Positions 18,297 to 27,486 of a stretch of DNA of 64,000 bases are shown piece after piece (position 1 is the first letter of the stretch; each line of letters starts with the position of its first letter). The DNA lies in the NCBI RefSeq assembly GCF_024296685.1, contig NZ_CP100763.1, positions 1,984,001 through 2,048,000 of the forward strand. The letters run 5' to 3'. Below the pieces are notes generated by a model, which was not told where the DNA came from, ran no database searches, and saw only the letters and a list, made by a program, of their open reading frames with translations. Source of the stretch: Natrinema marinum. Its GTDB lineage: Archaea; Halobacteriota; Halobacteria; Halobacteriales; Natrialbaceae. The position numbers and the translations under genes are program-made.

Positions 18297-19055
18297 ATGC
18301 AAGCAGTGGTTTTAGCAGCCGGAAAAGGTACTCGTCTCCGGCCGCTCACCGAAGACAAGCCCAAGGTCCTCGTCGAAGTTGACAGCAAGCCCCTCATCGA
18401 GGATGTCTTCGACAACCTGATCGACATCGGCATCACTGAATTCGTCGTTGTCGTCGGCTACCGGAAAGAGCAGATCATCGAGCGCTACGGCGACGAGTAC
18501 CGCGGCGCGCCGATTACCTACGCCCACCAGCGCGAACAGTTCGGGCTCGCCCACGCCATCCTCCAGGCCGAACCCCATATTGACAGCGACTTCGTCCTCA
18601 TGCTCGGGGACAACATCTTCCGGGCGAACCTTGGCGACGTGATCAATCGCCAGCAGGAAGCCCGCGCCGACGCCGCCTTTCTCGTCGAGGAAGTCCCGTA
18701 CGAGGAGGCCTCGAGATACGGCGTCCTCGATACCAACGAGTACGGTGAAATCGTCGAGGTCGTGGAGAAACCCGACGACCCGCCGTCGAACCTCGTCATG
18801 ACTGGGTTCTACACCTTCACGCCGGAGATTTTCCACGCCTGCCACCTCGTCCAGCCCTCGGATCGCGGTGAGTACGAACTGCCGGACGCAATCGACTTGC
18901 TCATTCAGTCCGGGCGGACGATCGACGCGATCCGCATGGACGGCAAACGGATCGACGTCGGCTATCCGGAAGACCGGGAACGCGCCGAGGAGTGGCTCGC
19001 CGAGCGGACGGCAGACCAGTCGGAAGAGCAGACGGCAGATGCGCCAGAACAGTAA
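18297..19055 (+). CDS. aglF: Glucose-1-phosphate uridylyl/thymidylyltransferase, AglF-like
   Basis: This 252-residue protein starts 'MQAVVLAAGKGTRLRPLTED' with the classical nucleotidyltransferase loop; 'KPKVLVEV' follows with the catalytic Lys, and 'FVLMLGDNIF' holds the metal Asp. In Haloferax, AglF makes UDP-glucose that AglM oxidises to UDP-glucuronate for S-layer N-glycosylation. The C-terminal remnant of an aglM gene directly behind it and an intact aglM 3.6 kb away support this role. The last ~20 residues are a Glu/Gln-rich tail outside the catalytic domain. A TATA box at -27 supports the start. Confidence 0.88.
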   Translation: MQAVVLAAGKGTRLRPLTEDKPKVLVEVDSKPLIEDVFDNLIDIGITEFVVVVGYRKEQIIERYGDEYRGAPITYAHQREQFGLAHAILQAEPHIDSDFVLMLGDNIFRANLGDVINRQQEARADAAFLVEEVPYEEASRYGVLDTNEYGEIVEVVEKPDDPPSNLVMTGFYTFTPEIFHACHLVQPSDRGEYELPDAIDLLIQSGRTIDAIRMDGKRIDVGYPEDRERAEEWLAERTADQSEEQTADAPEQ

Positions 19056-19187
19056 TCCGTCGTCACGACCAGCTGGCCCGAGTTCGATGACCGCACGTTC
19101 GACGTGATAGCCCAAGGAGCCGTCGACGGCCGGCGGATCGGCGTCAACGAGGACGTCTCCGAAGCGTACGAAGGCCTCACCTGGTAA
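19056..19187 (+). pseudogene. C-terminal remnant of a second aglM (UDP-glucose dehydrogenase)
   Basis: The last 43 codons read 'SVVTTSWPEFDDRTFD...' to 'EDVSEAYEGLTW' and stop at 19185-19187. They align with the end of the intact AglM in this window ('VVATDWPEFDDLTFE...', '-VYEGLTW'). No upstream part is left: the frame begins right after the aglF stop. It is diverged from the intact copy, so it is an older paralogue or an imported scrap rather than a fresh duplication. Confidence 0.8.
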
Positions 19188-19234
19188 CGACACGGTCGCA
19201 ATTGACTAACTAAGATCCCTCCATTCAGACGGAC

Positions 19235-19390
19235 ATGAACCACCTCGTAATCGGCGGTATAAGTTTCATTAGCCCCTCTATCGCCGAAGAACTCTTCGAA
19301 CAGGACCATGCTGTCGAGATGAGCGGCCATCCAATATCGTTCTCCGCATCTGCTTCGCGATCCGTCGGTTCAGTATTTCAGACCGCTTGA
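19235..19390 (+). pseudogene. N-terminal scrap of an NAD-dependent epimerase-like gene
   Basis: A 51-codon frame starts 'MNHLVIGGISFISPSIAEELF', which resembles the first Rossmann strand, glycine turn and helix of SDR-type sugar epimerases (usually VIGGTGFI). After about 30 residues it loses similarity and stops at 19388-19390, exactly where the VirB4-like frame opens. I read this as a junction between old chromosomal sequence and inserted plasmid-type DNA. Assignment rests on a short motif only. Confidence 0.4.
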
Positions 19391-19447
19391 ATCATCGCCG
19401 ATCTGCTCGAGGACGAACTCGTTGAGGAGGGACTCGAAGAGGGAGAG

Positions 19448-21355
19448 TTGCTCGATGATCTTACGGAACAGCACAAGCACGCAGTTGCACCGGCTGCGAT
19501 CGAGTGGGAGACCCGTACGGCACGCGTTGGCAACCAGTGGACGTCTACGCTCTACATCGCTGACTATCCCGATTATCCGAAAGACGGGTATCTCAACGAA
19601 CTGTTCGAGCTCACCGACGTTGAGTTCGACCTGACGGTTCACGTCACGCCGAAGAATCAACAGCAAGCACGCGACGAACTCCAGCGAGTCGCGGACGATC
19701 TCCGGGCCGATGCAGACCTCGAGAGAAGTGTTCGCGGTGCGTATCTCCAAGAACGAGCTGGTGAAGCGGTCTCGACCTACAAGTGCGTCGAGAACGGCAG
19801 CCGTGTGTTCGATCAGGGAACGTTCATCACGATCCGTGCGGAGTCGCGTGATCAGCTTCGAGATGCTGTCCGTACGATCAAGAGCCGACTCCGCGAGGAA
19901 CCGGCAGGGCTCACACCGAAGACGGCCATCTGTAAGCAGGACCTCGCGATCCAGGCCGCGGCACCGATCGGTCCGAATCCCTTTGGTCGGGAGGCAACGG
20001 CACTCGGCGGGGCTATTGGGGCACTGTTGGCGTCGCCGCACAACGCGACGATCCTCGAAGACGGCGGCGTCGAGTTTGGCGTCCACTGGCGGAATCAGAG
20101 CCCGGTCGTGATCGATCCCTTTGCTCGAGAAAACGGGTACGCGATGTTCACGATCGGAGATCCCGGTTCCGGGAAATCCTTCGGCTCGAAACAGAACTTC
20201 ATCCGCTCGATCGAGGATAGCGAAGATCGAATCGGGATCATCCTCGAGCCGTTGAATAACTGGGCGGGTGTTGCCGAAGCGCTCGGCGGAGAACGGATCA
20301 CGATTGGCGGGAACATGGGACTGAACCCGCTCGAGATCAAGCCCACTCCCGAACGGGTTCAGCGGGCGATGGGCGAAGACGCCAGTCCATATCGTGAGAA
20401 ACTGGACAGCGTGATGAGTTTCCTGTCAAACTACTTCGCCCTCCGCGGAATCAAACTCGGCGATCGGCGGACGACACTCGAGACGGCAATCGAGGAGGCA
20501 TACGCCCGCAAGGGAATCACCGACGATATCGCGACGCATCAAAATGAGAGTCCGACGATGCGTGACGCCCTCGATATCCTTCAGGGGATGGTCGACGACC
20601 CTGACGACTACGTCGTTCGGACACACGAAGAGATACTCAAAATCCGTGAGGACGCGACGTGGCTCATCGACCAATTACGACCGTTCGCCGAAGGCGGCCG
20701 CTATGAGAATCTCGGCCGTGAGACGGAGTTCGATATCCGTGATGAGAAGGTGATCTACTTAGATCTCGCCCAGCAGGAGGGGAGTCTCGGCGGCAGTACG
20801 AGCCTCATCATGCAACTACTGATTTCGTCGGTGTACGAACGTGCGAAAGAGACGGACAAGGAGGTCGTCTTCGTTATCGACGAGGCCCGCTACATCATGC
20901 AAGACGCAGCGAGTCTCGAGTACCTCGAGATCGTCTTCCGTCACCACCGACATCACAACCTCTCGATCCGACTCGTGACCCAGACCGTCGACGAGTTCTT
21001 CCAACATCCCGAGTCGGAAGCGATCATTGACCAGTGTGCGATCAAACAGTTCCACCATCTCGATGGAATGGACCGTGAGTGGGCCGACGAGTTCGGTCTG
21101 AACTCCGCGCAAATGCGCTTCGTCCAGGATGCGGTCCCTGGTAATGATTTAGCAGGTTATTCAGAGGCTCTCGTTGGCGTCGATGGCGAATGGCGCGGTA
21201 TAGAGATTCGGGCGTTAGCCCACGAGAAGGCGGTTATCGACTTCGATCCGAAGGTACAGTCTCGGTCCGAGTTGCCAGGTCAGTCTACTGATAGTGGTGG
21301 TGTTTCTGACCGCACCAAGGGTGGCGGTCAGAAGGGGAGACCCCTCTCTGACTGA
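19448..21355 (+). CDS. VirB4/TraC-like conjugation ATPase
   Basis: This 635-residue protein has a Walker A 'IGDPGSGKSFGSKQ' (~residue 238), a Walker B 'VVFVIDEARYIM' (~residue 473) and the helicase-like C-terminus of type IV secretion/conjugation ATPases, including the 'VTQTVDEFF' motif. Such proteins power DNA or protein export and are encoded on haloarchaeal plasmids and integrated elements. The frame is open back to 19391 with no ATG, and the start given is a TTG, so the N-terminus is uncertain and may be truncated at the junction near 19390. No VirD4, relaxase or integrase is nearby, so it is probably an orphan fragment. Confidence 0.82.
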   Translation: MLDDLTEQHKHAVAPAAIEWETRTARVGNQWTSTLYIADYPDYPKDGYLNELFELTDVEFDLTVHVTPKNQQQARDELQRVADDLRADADLERSVRGAYLQERAGEAVSTYKCVENGSRVFDQGTFITIRAESRDQLRDAVRTIKSRLREEPAGLTPKTAICKQDLAIQAAAPIGPNPFGREATALGGAIGALLASPHNATILEDGGVEFGVHWRNQSPVVIDPFARENGYAMFTIGDPGSGKSFGSKQNFIRSIEDSEDRIGIILEPLNNWAGVAEALGGERITIGGNMGLNPLEIKPTPERVQRAMGEDASPYREKLDSVMSFLSNYFALRGIKLGDRRTTLETAIEEAYARKGITDDIATHQNESPTMRDALDILQGMVDDPDDYVVRTHEEILKIREDATWLIDQLRPFAEGGRYENLGRETEFDIRDEKVIYLDLAQQEGSLGGSTSLIMQLLISSVYERAKETDKEVVFVIDEARYIMQDAASLEYLEIVFRHHRHHNLSIRLVTQTVDEFFQHPESEAIIDQCAIKQFHHLDGMDREWADEFGLNSAQMRFVQDAVPGNDLAGYSEALVGVDGEWRGIEIRALAHEKAVIDFDPKVQSRSELPGQSTDSGGVSDRTKGGGQKGRPLSD

Positions 21356-21360
21356 GAGTT

Positions 21361-22530
21361 ATGATTGACGAAACAGCAATCCCTGAGACACTGCGTTCTC
21401 GAGAGCAGTGGATCTGCTGGGAGCAAACCGAACGGGATGGAGAGACGACGAAGGTTCCGATCGACCCACAGACAGCAGAATTCGCATCGACGACGGACGA
21501 TCGAACGTGGAGCAGTCTCGAGACTGCGCTCGCGTATCTCGGGTCGAGTCCGACGGCAGCCAGTGGGATTGGATTCGTGTTTTCGAGCACTGATTCGCTT
21601 GTTGGAATCGATTTAGATGACTGTCGCGACCCAGCAACCGGTCAGCCAACAGAGCAAGCAAAGAGGATCATCAACCAGTTAGACTCGTATACCGAAATTT
21701 CACCATCAGAGACTGGCTATCACGTATTGATTCGCGGAGAGCTTCCAGCGGGTCGTAATCGACGTGGGCATGTCGAAATGTACGACCACGCCCGATACTT
21801 CACCGTCACCGGTGATCACGTATCGGGTACGCCGACACGAATCGAACACCGACAAGCTGACCTCGAGGAGATTCACGCGGCGTACGTTCGCGAAATCAAC
21901 GATGATGCCCACGAGATTCCATCACCGATGCCTTCGCCAGAGGGGGGTTCGGAACCGCTCCTTACGGACGACGAAATACTCGAGAAGGCACGAAACGCAT
22001 CGAATGGGGAGAAATTCGAGCGTCTCTGGAACGGGTCGACTGTCGGGTACGCGAGCCAGTCGGAAGCAGATATGGCGTTGTGTTGTCTCCTCGCATTCTG
22101 GACTGGTGGCCATGCTGTCCAAATGGATCGATTGTTTCGCCGATCCAGACTGGACCGTCCGAAGTGGTCTGAGGTTCACTACGCCGATGGCTCAACGTAC
22201 GGTGAGAAGACGATCGCTCGCGCAATCTCGCACACCTCTGAGTTCTACGAGCCTTCACGGACAGGCCAAGGCGAGACGAAGGGGCAGAACGGTGAGTCAC
22301 TGCGAGATCGTGAGCGTGTGTACCTCGAGGAGAAGTTCTCACTGCTTCAAAAGCAAACTACGACTCTCGAAACGCAGTTGGAGGAGAAGACCGCGCGTAT
22401 CGAGCAACTCGAGCGACGGCTCGAGATATATGAGGCAAAGCCGATGACTCGAGAAGCAACGCCTGACCCGTCGAAAGAAGATCAGTCGAAGTCTATCGTT
22501 CAGTGGATACAGAGGATTTTCGACCGATAG
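21361..22530 (+). CDS. PrimPol-like (phage NrS-1 polymerase family) replication protein
   Basis: This 389-residue protein contains an archaeo-eukaryotic primase-type core: 'VGIDLDDCRDPATGQ' (acidic motif, ~residue 81), 'SPSETGYHVLIRG' and 'HVEMYDHARYFTVTGDHV' (~residue 140-160). From ~190 a second helical domain ('ADMALCCLLAFWTGG', 'RLFRRSRLDRPKW') is typical of the plasmid/phage forms. Residues ~315-350 form a coiled coil rich in Glu and Leu. It starts 6 bases after the VirB4 stop, so the pair is one transcription unit. No helicase domain is present. Its partner and context are plasmid-type. Confidence 0.72.
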   Translation: MIDETAIPETLRSREQWICWEQTERDGETTKVPIDPQTAEFASTTDDRTWSSLETALAYLGSSPTAASGIGFVFSSTDSLVGIDLDDCRDPATGQPTEQAKRIINQLDSYTEISPSETGYHVLIRGELPAGRNRRGHVEMYDHARYFTVTGDHVSGTPTRIEHRQADLEEIHAAYVREINDDAHEIPSPMPSPEGGSEPLLTDDEILEKARNASNGEKFERLWNGSTVGYASQSEADMALCCLLAFWTGGHAVQMDRLFRRSRLDRPKWSEVHYADGSTYGEKTIARAISHTSEFYEPSRTGQGETKGQNGESLRDRERVYLEEKFSLLQKQTTTLETQLEEKTARIEQLERRLEIYEAKPMTREATPDPSKEDQSKSIVQWIQRIFDR

Positions 22531-22697
22531 TAGAAAAGAGAGAGAAGAGCGAGTGACTACTCGAGACGTGGTACGATCGGACGCCCTCGAGAGCTACGAA
22601 GACCCGACCTAGTGACGAGCTGGACACGAATCGATGGACCGAATCGGGTCCGCTCGAACCCAAAAACGTCTAACGTCCACCGCTCATCTCACGCCCT

Positions 22698-23987
22698 ATG
22701 AACGTCTCTATCGTCGGCAGCGGCTACGTCGGTACCACGATCGCCGCCTGTCTTGCGGATCTCGGCCACAACGTCATCAACGTCGAGATCGACGAGGACA
22801 TCGTCGCCAGCATCAACGCCGGCGAGGCCCCGATCCACGAGTCGGGCCTCGCCGAACGCATCGCCGCCCACGCGGGCACCACCCTCCGCGCGACGACGGA
22901 CTACGACGAAATCCGCGACACTGACGTCACGTTTCTCTGTCTCCCCACGCCTCAGACCGACGACGGCAGCCTCGACCTCGCGGTCATGCGCGCCGGCGCG
23001 GAGTCGCTAGGGCGAGCGCTGGCCGAGAAAGACGACGACCACCTCGTAGTCGTCAAGAGCACGGTCCTCCCGGGCACGACCGAGGAGGTGGTCGCGCCGA
23101 TCCTCGAGGCCGAGTCCGGCACCCCGATCGGCGAGGGGATCGAGGTCGCGATGAATCCCGAGTTCCTCCGGATGGGGACCGCCGTCGCGGACTTCCTCGA
23201 ACCCGACAAGGTCGTCCTCGGAACGGCGAGCGACGAGGCGGCCGCCACCCTCCGCGAGCTGTACGCGCCCATTCTCGACCGAGACGAAACGGACCTCGTC
23301 GAGACCGACATCCGCGAGGCCGAACTCATCAAGTACGCGAACAACGCCTTCCTCGCGGCCAAGGTCTCGCTGGTCAACGAGCTGGGCAACATCGCGACGG
23401 AGTACGACGCGGACGCCTACGAAGTGCTCGAGGCGGTCGGTCTCGACGACCGAATCTCCGAACGCTTCATGCGCTCGGGGCTGGGCTGGGGCGGCTCCTG
23501 TTTCCCGAAGGACGTCAACGCCCTGCGGGCCGGTGCGCGCGAGCAGGGATACGAGCCCGAACTGCTCGACGCGGTCGTCGACGTCAACGACGACCAGCCC
23601 CGGCGGCTGGTCGAGTTGCTCGAAGAACACGTCTCTCTCGAGGGGGCGCGCATCGCGGTCCTCGGGCTCTCGTTCAAGCCCGGCACCGACGACGTACGCA
23701 AGTCGCGCGCGCTGGACGTGATCGAGCACCTCCACGAGCGCGGCGCGACGGTCGTCGCCTATGATCCGGTCGCGATCGAGAACGTCCGACCCGACTACCC
23801 CGAACTCGAGTACGCCGACTCGGCCGACGGTGCGCTCGCGGACGCCGACGGGGCCGTCGTCGCGACCGACTGGCCCGAGTTCGACGACCTCACGTTCGAA
23901 GGGATGGCTCGCTCCGTCGTCGTCGACGGGCGCCGGATCGACGTCGACGAGGACGCCGTTGACGTCTACGAAGGGCTGACGTGGTAA
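22698..23987 (+). CDS. aglM: UDP-glucose 6-dehydrogenase, AglM
   Basis: This 429-residue UDP-glucose/UDP-ManNAc dehydrogenase has an NAD-binding 'IVGSGYVGTTIAACLADLGH' at the N-terminus, 'LVVVKSTVLPGTT', and a catalytic-Cys region 'GLGWGGSCFPKDVNAL' (~residue 258-273). Its C-terminal domain contains 'LGLSFKPGTDDVRKSRAL'. It oxidises UDP-glucose to UDP-glucuronic acid for the N-linked glycan. It is followed by AglJ on the same strand after a 132-base gap with its own promoter space. Codon use is strongly GC-rich, unlike the island on the left. Confidence 0.93.
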   Translation: MNVSIVGSGYVGTTIAACLADLGHNVINVEIDEDIVASINAGEAPIHESGLAERIAAHAGTTLRATTDYDEIRDTDVTFLCLPTPQTDDGSLDLAVMRAGAESLGRALAEKDDDHLVVVKSTVLPGTTEEVVAPILEAESGTPIGEGIEVAMNPEFLRMGTAVADFLEPDKVVLGTASDEAAATLRELYAPILDRDETDLVETDIREAELIKYANNAFLAAKVSLVNELGNIATEYDADAYEVLEAVGLDDRISERFMRSGLGWGGSCFPKDVNALRAGAREQGYEPELLDAVVDVNDDQPRRLVELLEEHVSLEGARIAVLGLSFKPGTDDVRKSRALDVIEHLHERGATVVAYDPVAIENVRPDYPELEYADSADGALADADGAVVATDWPEFDDLTFEGMARSVVVDGRRIDVDEDAVDVYEGLTW

Positions 23988-24119
23988 CGCAGCGAGACAC
24001 GTTCGATCCCTGCTGAAAATCAGTTCCCACTGATCGTCATTTCTCGCCGTATATACCGGTAAAAGCCCGACACTAGTCAATCAGTAGCCTTTTGCGGATC
24101 CGCGGGGGAGTACCTCCCG

Positions 24120-25127
24120 ATGGAAGACGACGCGGTGCGTGCGGACTCGAGCGTCCTCTCGGACGGTGGCGAGGCCGTCGCCGTGGGCGAGGAGGCCGAC
24201 GAGATCACGCCGGACGAGGTCTGCGTGCTCATCCCGACGCTCGAGGAGGCGGCCACGATCGGCGACGTGATCGAGGGCTTCTACGAGGAGGGGTACACGA
24301 ACGTCGTCGTCGTCGACGGCGACTCCTCGGACGATACCCGCGAGATCGCCCGCGAGCACGGCGCGGAGGTGTTCGTCCAGTCGGGGAGCGGCAAGGGCCA
24401 GGCCGTCCGCGAGGCCCTCGAGTACGTGACGGTGCCGTACGTCCTGATGCTCGACGGCGACGGCACCTACGATCCGGCCGACGCAGACAAGATGATCGAG
24501 CCGCTCGCGCGGGGCTACGAACACGTGATCGGCAACCGCTTCGCGGACATGGACGACGACGCGATGCGTGCGCTGAACGGGTTCGGCAACCGGATGATCA
24601 ACCGCGCGTTCGGCTTCGTCCACGGGGCCAACTATGAGGATATCCTCTCGGGCTACCGGGCCTTTACCGTCGACTCGTTCGAGCGGCTCTCGCTCGATTC
24701 GGACGGCTTCACGATCGAGACCGAGCTGGCCGTCGAGTGCGTCAAACACGGGATCGAGACGACGGTCGTCCCGGTCAGCTACCGCGCGCGCCCCGACGAG
24801 TCCGAGACCAACCTCCACCCGGTCAGAGACGGCGGGACGATCCTGCTGGCGCTGTACTCGCTGGCCAAGACGAACAACCCCCTCTTTTACTTTGGGAGCC
24901 TCGGCGTCGCCGGGATCCTCTCGGGAGCCCTCATCGCGGCCTACGTCCTCTGGGAGTGGATCCAGTACACGCAGAGCCACGAGGTCATGGCCGTCGTCTC
25001 GGCGGCCGCGATCATTCTGGGCGTCCAACTGCTCATGTTCGGCGTCCTTTCGGACATGCTCGTGACCCTCCACCGCGAGCAACGGCGCCGGCTCGAGCGG
25101 ATCGCACGCGAGGCACGCGACGATTAA
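24120..25127 (+). CDS. aglJ: AglJ-like dolichol-phosphate glycosyltransferase
   Basis: This 335-residue GT2 transferase is followed by membrane helices. 'CVLIPTLEEAATIGDVIEGF' opens the GT-A domain at ~residue 37, 'VVDGDSSDDT' and 'LMLDGDGTYDP' are the nucleotide and metal motifs, and 'LSGYRAFTVDSF' lies near 175. Two C-terminal hydrophobic segments (~255-280 and ~290-315) anchor it in the membrane. In Haloferax, AglJ adds the first hexose to dolichol phosphate in S-layer N-glycosylation. The ~30-residue acidic N-terminal extension before the catalytic domain is usual in haloarchaeal forms. Confidence 0.9.
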   Translation: MEDDAVRADSSVLSDGGEAVAVGEEADEITPDEVCVLIPTLEEAATIGDVIEGFYEEGYTNVVVVDGDSSDDTREIAREHGAEVFVQSGSGKGQAVREALEYVTVPYVLMLDGDGTYDPADADKMIEPLARGYEHVIGNRFADMDDDAMRALNGFGNRMINRAFGFVHGANYEDILSGYRAFTVDSFERLSLDSDGFTIETELAVECVKHGIETTVVPVSYRARPDESETNLHPVRDGGTILLALYSLAKTNNPLFYFGSLGVAGILSGALIAAYVLWEWIQYTQSHEVMAVVSAAAIILGVQLLMFGVLSDMLVTLHREQRRRLERIAREARDD

Positions 25128-25257
25128 CTCGAGAGACTCGGGCGATCTCCCGCTTATCGAGGGTGCTCGGCTCACGCGTAGTCGATAGCGCCGCTGGGCT
25201 CCCGGCGCGACGATCGAAAAACGAGCGAGAACAGCGGACGCGAGATCGAAGCGCGGC

Positions 25258-25587
25258 TCAGAACGGCAGCAGCGAGCGGACCTGTGCGACGACGCCGCTC
25301 GAGCTGTTCCGGCGGTACTCCTCGAACGGCTGGTGGAGCTGGTTCAGCAGTTCCTGCCGGGAGTCGAACTGGGTCGTCGGGACGCGGTCGAGCATCTCGA
25401 CGAGCGCCACGTCGTTGCCGTGAACGTCGTAGGGGATGCGCTCGTGGCCGAGCTCGGCCTTGACGTCCTCTTTCGTGGCCGGAAAGGAGAGATCGGACGC
25501 TCTGAGACGGGCGTCGACGGCGGCGATGCCGAACTCGATACTGTCGGGTTCCTCGTCGTCTCCGCTCGATGGTGGCCGGACTCCCAT
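25258..25587 (-). CDS. DUF5789-like conserved haloarchaeal protein
   Basis: This 109-residue acidic protein contains 'LSFPATKEDVKAELGHERIPYD' in two blocks, 'VALVEMLDRVP' and 'GVVAQVRSLLPF' at the end. This is the pattern of small haloarchaeal DUF5789 proteins, whose function is unknown. The ATG at 25587 is chosen because similarity begins there; the longer upstream frame is antisense to the CopG-like gene. Confidence 0.72.
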   Translation of the reverse strand: MGVRPPSSGDDEEPDSIEFGIAAVDARLRASDLSFPATKEDVKAELGHERIPYDVHGNDVALVEMLDRVPTTQFDSRQELLNQLHQPFEEYRRNSSSGVVAQVRSLLPF

Positions 25588-25758
25588 GCCTGTACCCTTG
25601 GGTACGGAGCCAAATATAAAAACGCCTGCGGAGACGACCGGCGAGAATCGACGACGACTGACACGATAGCCGCCGCCGACGGACGCAGTAGCGACCGACG
25701 ACCGCGAACCGCCGTCGTCCGTCGACACGCCTTTGGGGGCCGCGACGGAGTATGGCGT

Positions 25759-25968
25759 ATGACCGAATACACCACGGTGTCGATCCCGAAGGATCTCGCC
25801 GACCGCGTCGAGGAGACGATCGAAGGGACGAGCTTCCAGAGCACCAGCGACCTCGTTCGGTTCCTCCTGCGCAGTATCGTCATCCAGCACCAGAAAGAGG
25901 GCGAACTCACCGAGGCGGAGTTCGAAGAGATCACCGAACAGCTCCGGGGGCTTGGCTACCTCGAGTGA
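25759..25968 (+). CDS. Ribbon-helix-helix (CopG-type) small regulator
   Basis: This 69-residue protein starts 'MTEYTTVSIPKDLADRVEE', then 'FQSTSDLVRFLLRSIVIQH' forms the two helices of a ribbon-helix-helix DNA-binding fold. The C-terminal tail 'EFEEITEQLRGLGYLE' is conserved in haloarchaeal members. It probably dimerises and binds DNA. It diverges from the DUF5789-like gene with about 170 bases between them, so it could regulate that promoter. Targets are unknown. Confidence 0.85.
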   Translation: MTEYTTVSIPKDLADRVEETIEGTSFQSTSDLVRFLLRSIVIQHQKEGELTEAEFEEITEQLRGLGYLE

Positions 25969-26099
25969 CGTAGCGCCGGCTTCACGTTCCGACAGGGGCG
26001 GCTCGCAAAGGGCCACTCGCTCGACCGCGGCCGCCGAGAACCGGGGGCCAGCGCTTTTGGGCCTCGAGCCGGTTAGCTCTACGTGGAGGGTCGCCACAC

Positions 26100-26222
26100 G
26101 TGCCTCACATCCCGAAGTTTCCGTCCGACGACCGCGACGACGACGGGCGTGATCGGAGCCCGGGAGGCATCATCGACCGAATTATCGGCGACGACGAGTT
26201 CCCGGTGTCCTTCGGGGGCTGA
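26100..26222 (+). CDS. Possible 40-residue acidic protein
   Basis: A GTG-initiated frame encodes a Gly/Asp-rich peptide, 'MPHIPKFPSDDRDDD' followed by 'GGIIDRIIGDDEFPVSFGG'. The C-terminal hydrophobic/acidic pattern and the position in a gap between conserved genes suggest a real micro-gene, but there is no family match and no clear promoter. It could be chance in GC-rich DNA. Confidence 0.35.
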   Translation: MPHIPKFPSDDRDDDGRDRSPGGIIDRIIGDDEFPVSFGG

Positions 26223-26298
26223 CGCCCGACTCGAGTTTTTTCGGCCGAGCCAGACACACCGACAGCTAGCCTCGGCGCTGCTCCGAGCGCGAGCCGGC

Positions 26299-26760
26299 TC
26301 AGTCCGTCAGCGACTGGCCCGGCGGCGCGGCGTCGACGATCTCGAGGGGCTGGCGTCGGCCGCTGCGGTCGAAGGCGGCGAACGACCGCTCGTCGACCTC
26401 CCACGGCGGGACGGCGACGAAGACGATCTGGGCCAGGTCGTCCCGGCGGGTCACCTCGAGCTCGCCGACGGGGTGAGAGACGAACCGGCCCTGGGTCTGG
26501 CGGGCGGGCGTCGAGAGGTCGACGCCGAAGACGGCGTTGACGGGGTTGTCGGAGTTCGGCAGGAAGAAGTCCGTGAAGACCGGGGTGTCTGGCGGCAGCT
26601 CGCTCTCGCCCTCGAGTTCGCTCGCGGCGGTGACGGAGACGCCGGTCGTCAGCGGCGACGGATCGGCGTCGCTGGCAAGGTCCAGCAGGACGTCGACGAG
26701 CGCGCGGGTTACGTAGACCACACGGCAGTTTAGGGTGCGCGGTAGTTCAATGTATGCCAC
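26299..26760 (-). CDS. Conserved haloarchaeal hypothetical protein
   Basis: This 153-residue soluble acidic protein begins 'MAYIELPRTLNCRVVYVTRALVDVLLDLA' in two continuous blocks. It contains beta-rich segments ('VFTDFFLPNS', 'AVFGVDLSTPARQTQGRFVSHP', 'AQIVFVAVPPWEV') that loosely recall the layout of MPN/JAB-fold proteins, but I see no metal-binding JAMM motif. It is encoded just downstream of the MBL-like gene on the same strand. Function not assigned. Confidence 0.6.
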   Translation of the reverse strand: MAYIELPRTLNCRVVYVTRALVDVLLDLASDADPSPLTTGVSVTAASELEGESELPPDTPVFTDFFLPNSDNPVNAVFGVDLSTPARQTQGRFVSHPVGELEVTRRDDLAQIVFVAVPPWEVDERSFAAFDRSGRRQPLEIVDAAPPGQSLTD

Positions 26761-26802
26761 GCGTAGGGCGAGTCAGCGGTCCGGGTCTCGGCCCGCGGCT
26801 CG

Positions 26803-27486
26803 TCAGATCGGCAGCATGTCGAGTGCGGTCGAGGCGTATAGTCTGGGCGCGCCCCGCCGAGAGCGGGCGAGGGCATCCTCGAGGGCGCGCGCGCCGTGAT
26901 CCATCACGCCGGCGCCGTGGCCGACGAGAACGCGCTCCGGAGCGACCTCGCGCAGCGCTTCCCGGGGTGGTTTCAATCGCAGCGCCGGGTGGACGCCGAG
27001 TTCCTCGTCGCCCGCCAGGAAGTAATCGACGGTCCCGACGGTCTCGGGGACGACGAGGGTCCCGTCGGCCGGATTGTAGAGAGCGACCTCCTGCCAGAAC
27101 CGGTTGTCGACCACTTTCAGCGATCGGATCCCGGTGTCCGAGAGTTCCTCGTCGAACCGGGCGACCGCGGCGTCGATGTCCTCGGTGACGCCCTCGAAGA
27201 ACTCGGGGAGGTAGACCGGGACGTCGTGGCGGTCGGCGATGGCGGCGGCGTCGCGCTTGTGCCGGTCGAGGCCGACGACGACGCCGGCCACGTCGCCGAA
27301 CTCCGCGAACAAGTCGTCGAGCCCGTCGGCGTCGACGGGGTCGATCACCCAGACCTCGCCGTCGACCGCGAGGGCGTGGCTGGCGCGTTGCATCCGCTCG
27401 TCGGGGTGGGCGATCCAGCCGACGCCGCCGTCGAATCGGTCGATCTCCCGGAAATCGGTCGCACGCTCGTCGGCGCGAAATGCCAT
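26803..27486 (-). CDS. MBL-fold-like conserved haloarchaeal protein
   Basis: This 227-residue protein has the strand order of a metallo-beta-lactamase fold ('EVWVIDPVDADGLDDLF', 'DVAGVVVGLDRHKRDAAAIA', 'GTLVVPETVGTVDYFLAG', 'PERVLVGHGAGV'). The usual HxHxDH zinc motif is replaced by 'GLDRHKRDA', keeping one His and one Asp, and a late 'GHG' is present. It is probably a diverged MBL protein. The ATG at 27486 is preferred because the longer upstream frame has no similarity. Substrate unknown. Confidence 0.7.
   Translation of the reverse strand: MAFRADERATDFREIDRFDGGVGWIAHPDERMQRASHALAVDGEVWVIDPVDADGLDDLFAEFGDVAGVVVGLDRHKRDAAAIADRHDVPVYLPEFFEGVTEDIDAAVARFDEELSDTGIRSLKVVDNRFWQEVALYNPADGTLVVPETVGTVDYFLAGDEELGVHPALRLKPPREALREVAPERVLVGHGAGVMDHGARALEDALARSRRGAPRLYASTALDMLPI

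Noticed and set aside
22550-22608. C-terminal remnant of the epimerase whose N-terminal scrap is at 19235
   Set aside because: A possible '-LESYEDPT' end is readable, but it is too short and needs a frameshift to extend. It is not enough to call a feature.
24081-25175. A long minus-strand frame opposite AglJ
   Set aside because: No motifs are seen, and the plus-strand AglJ is fully supported. Long antisense frames are common in haloarchaeal GC-rich genes.
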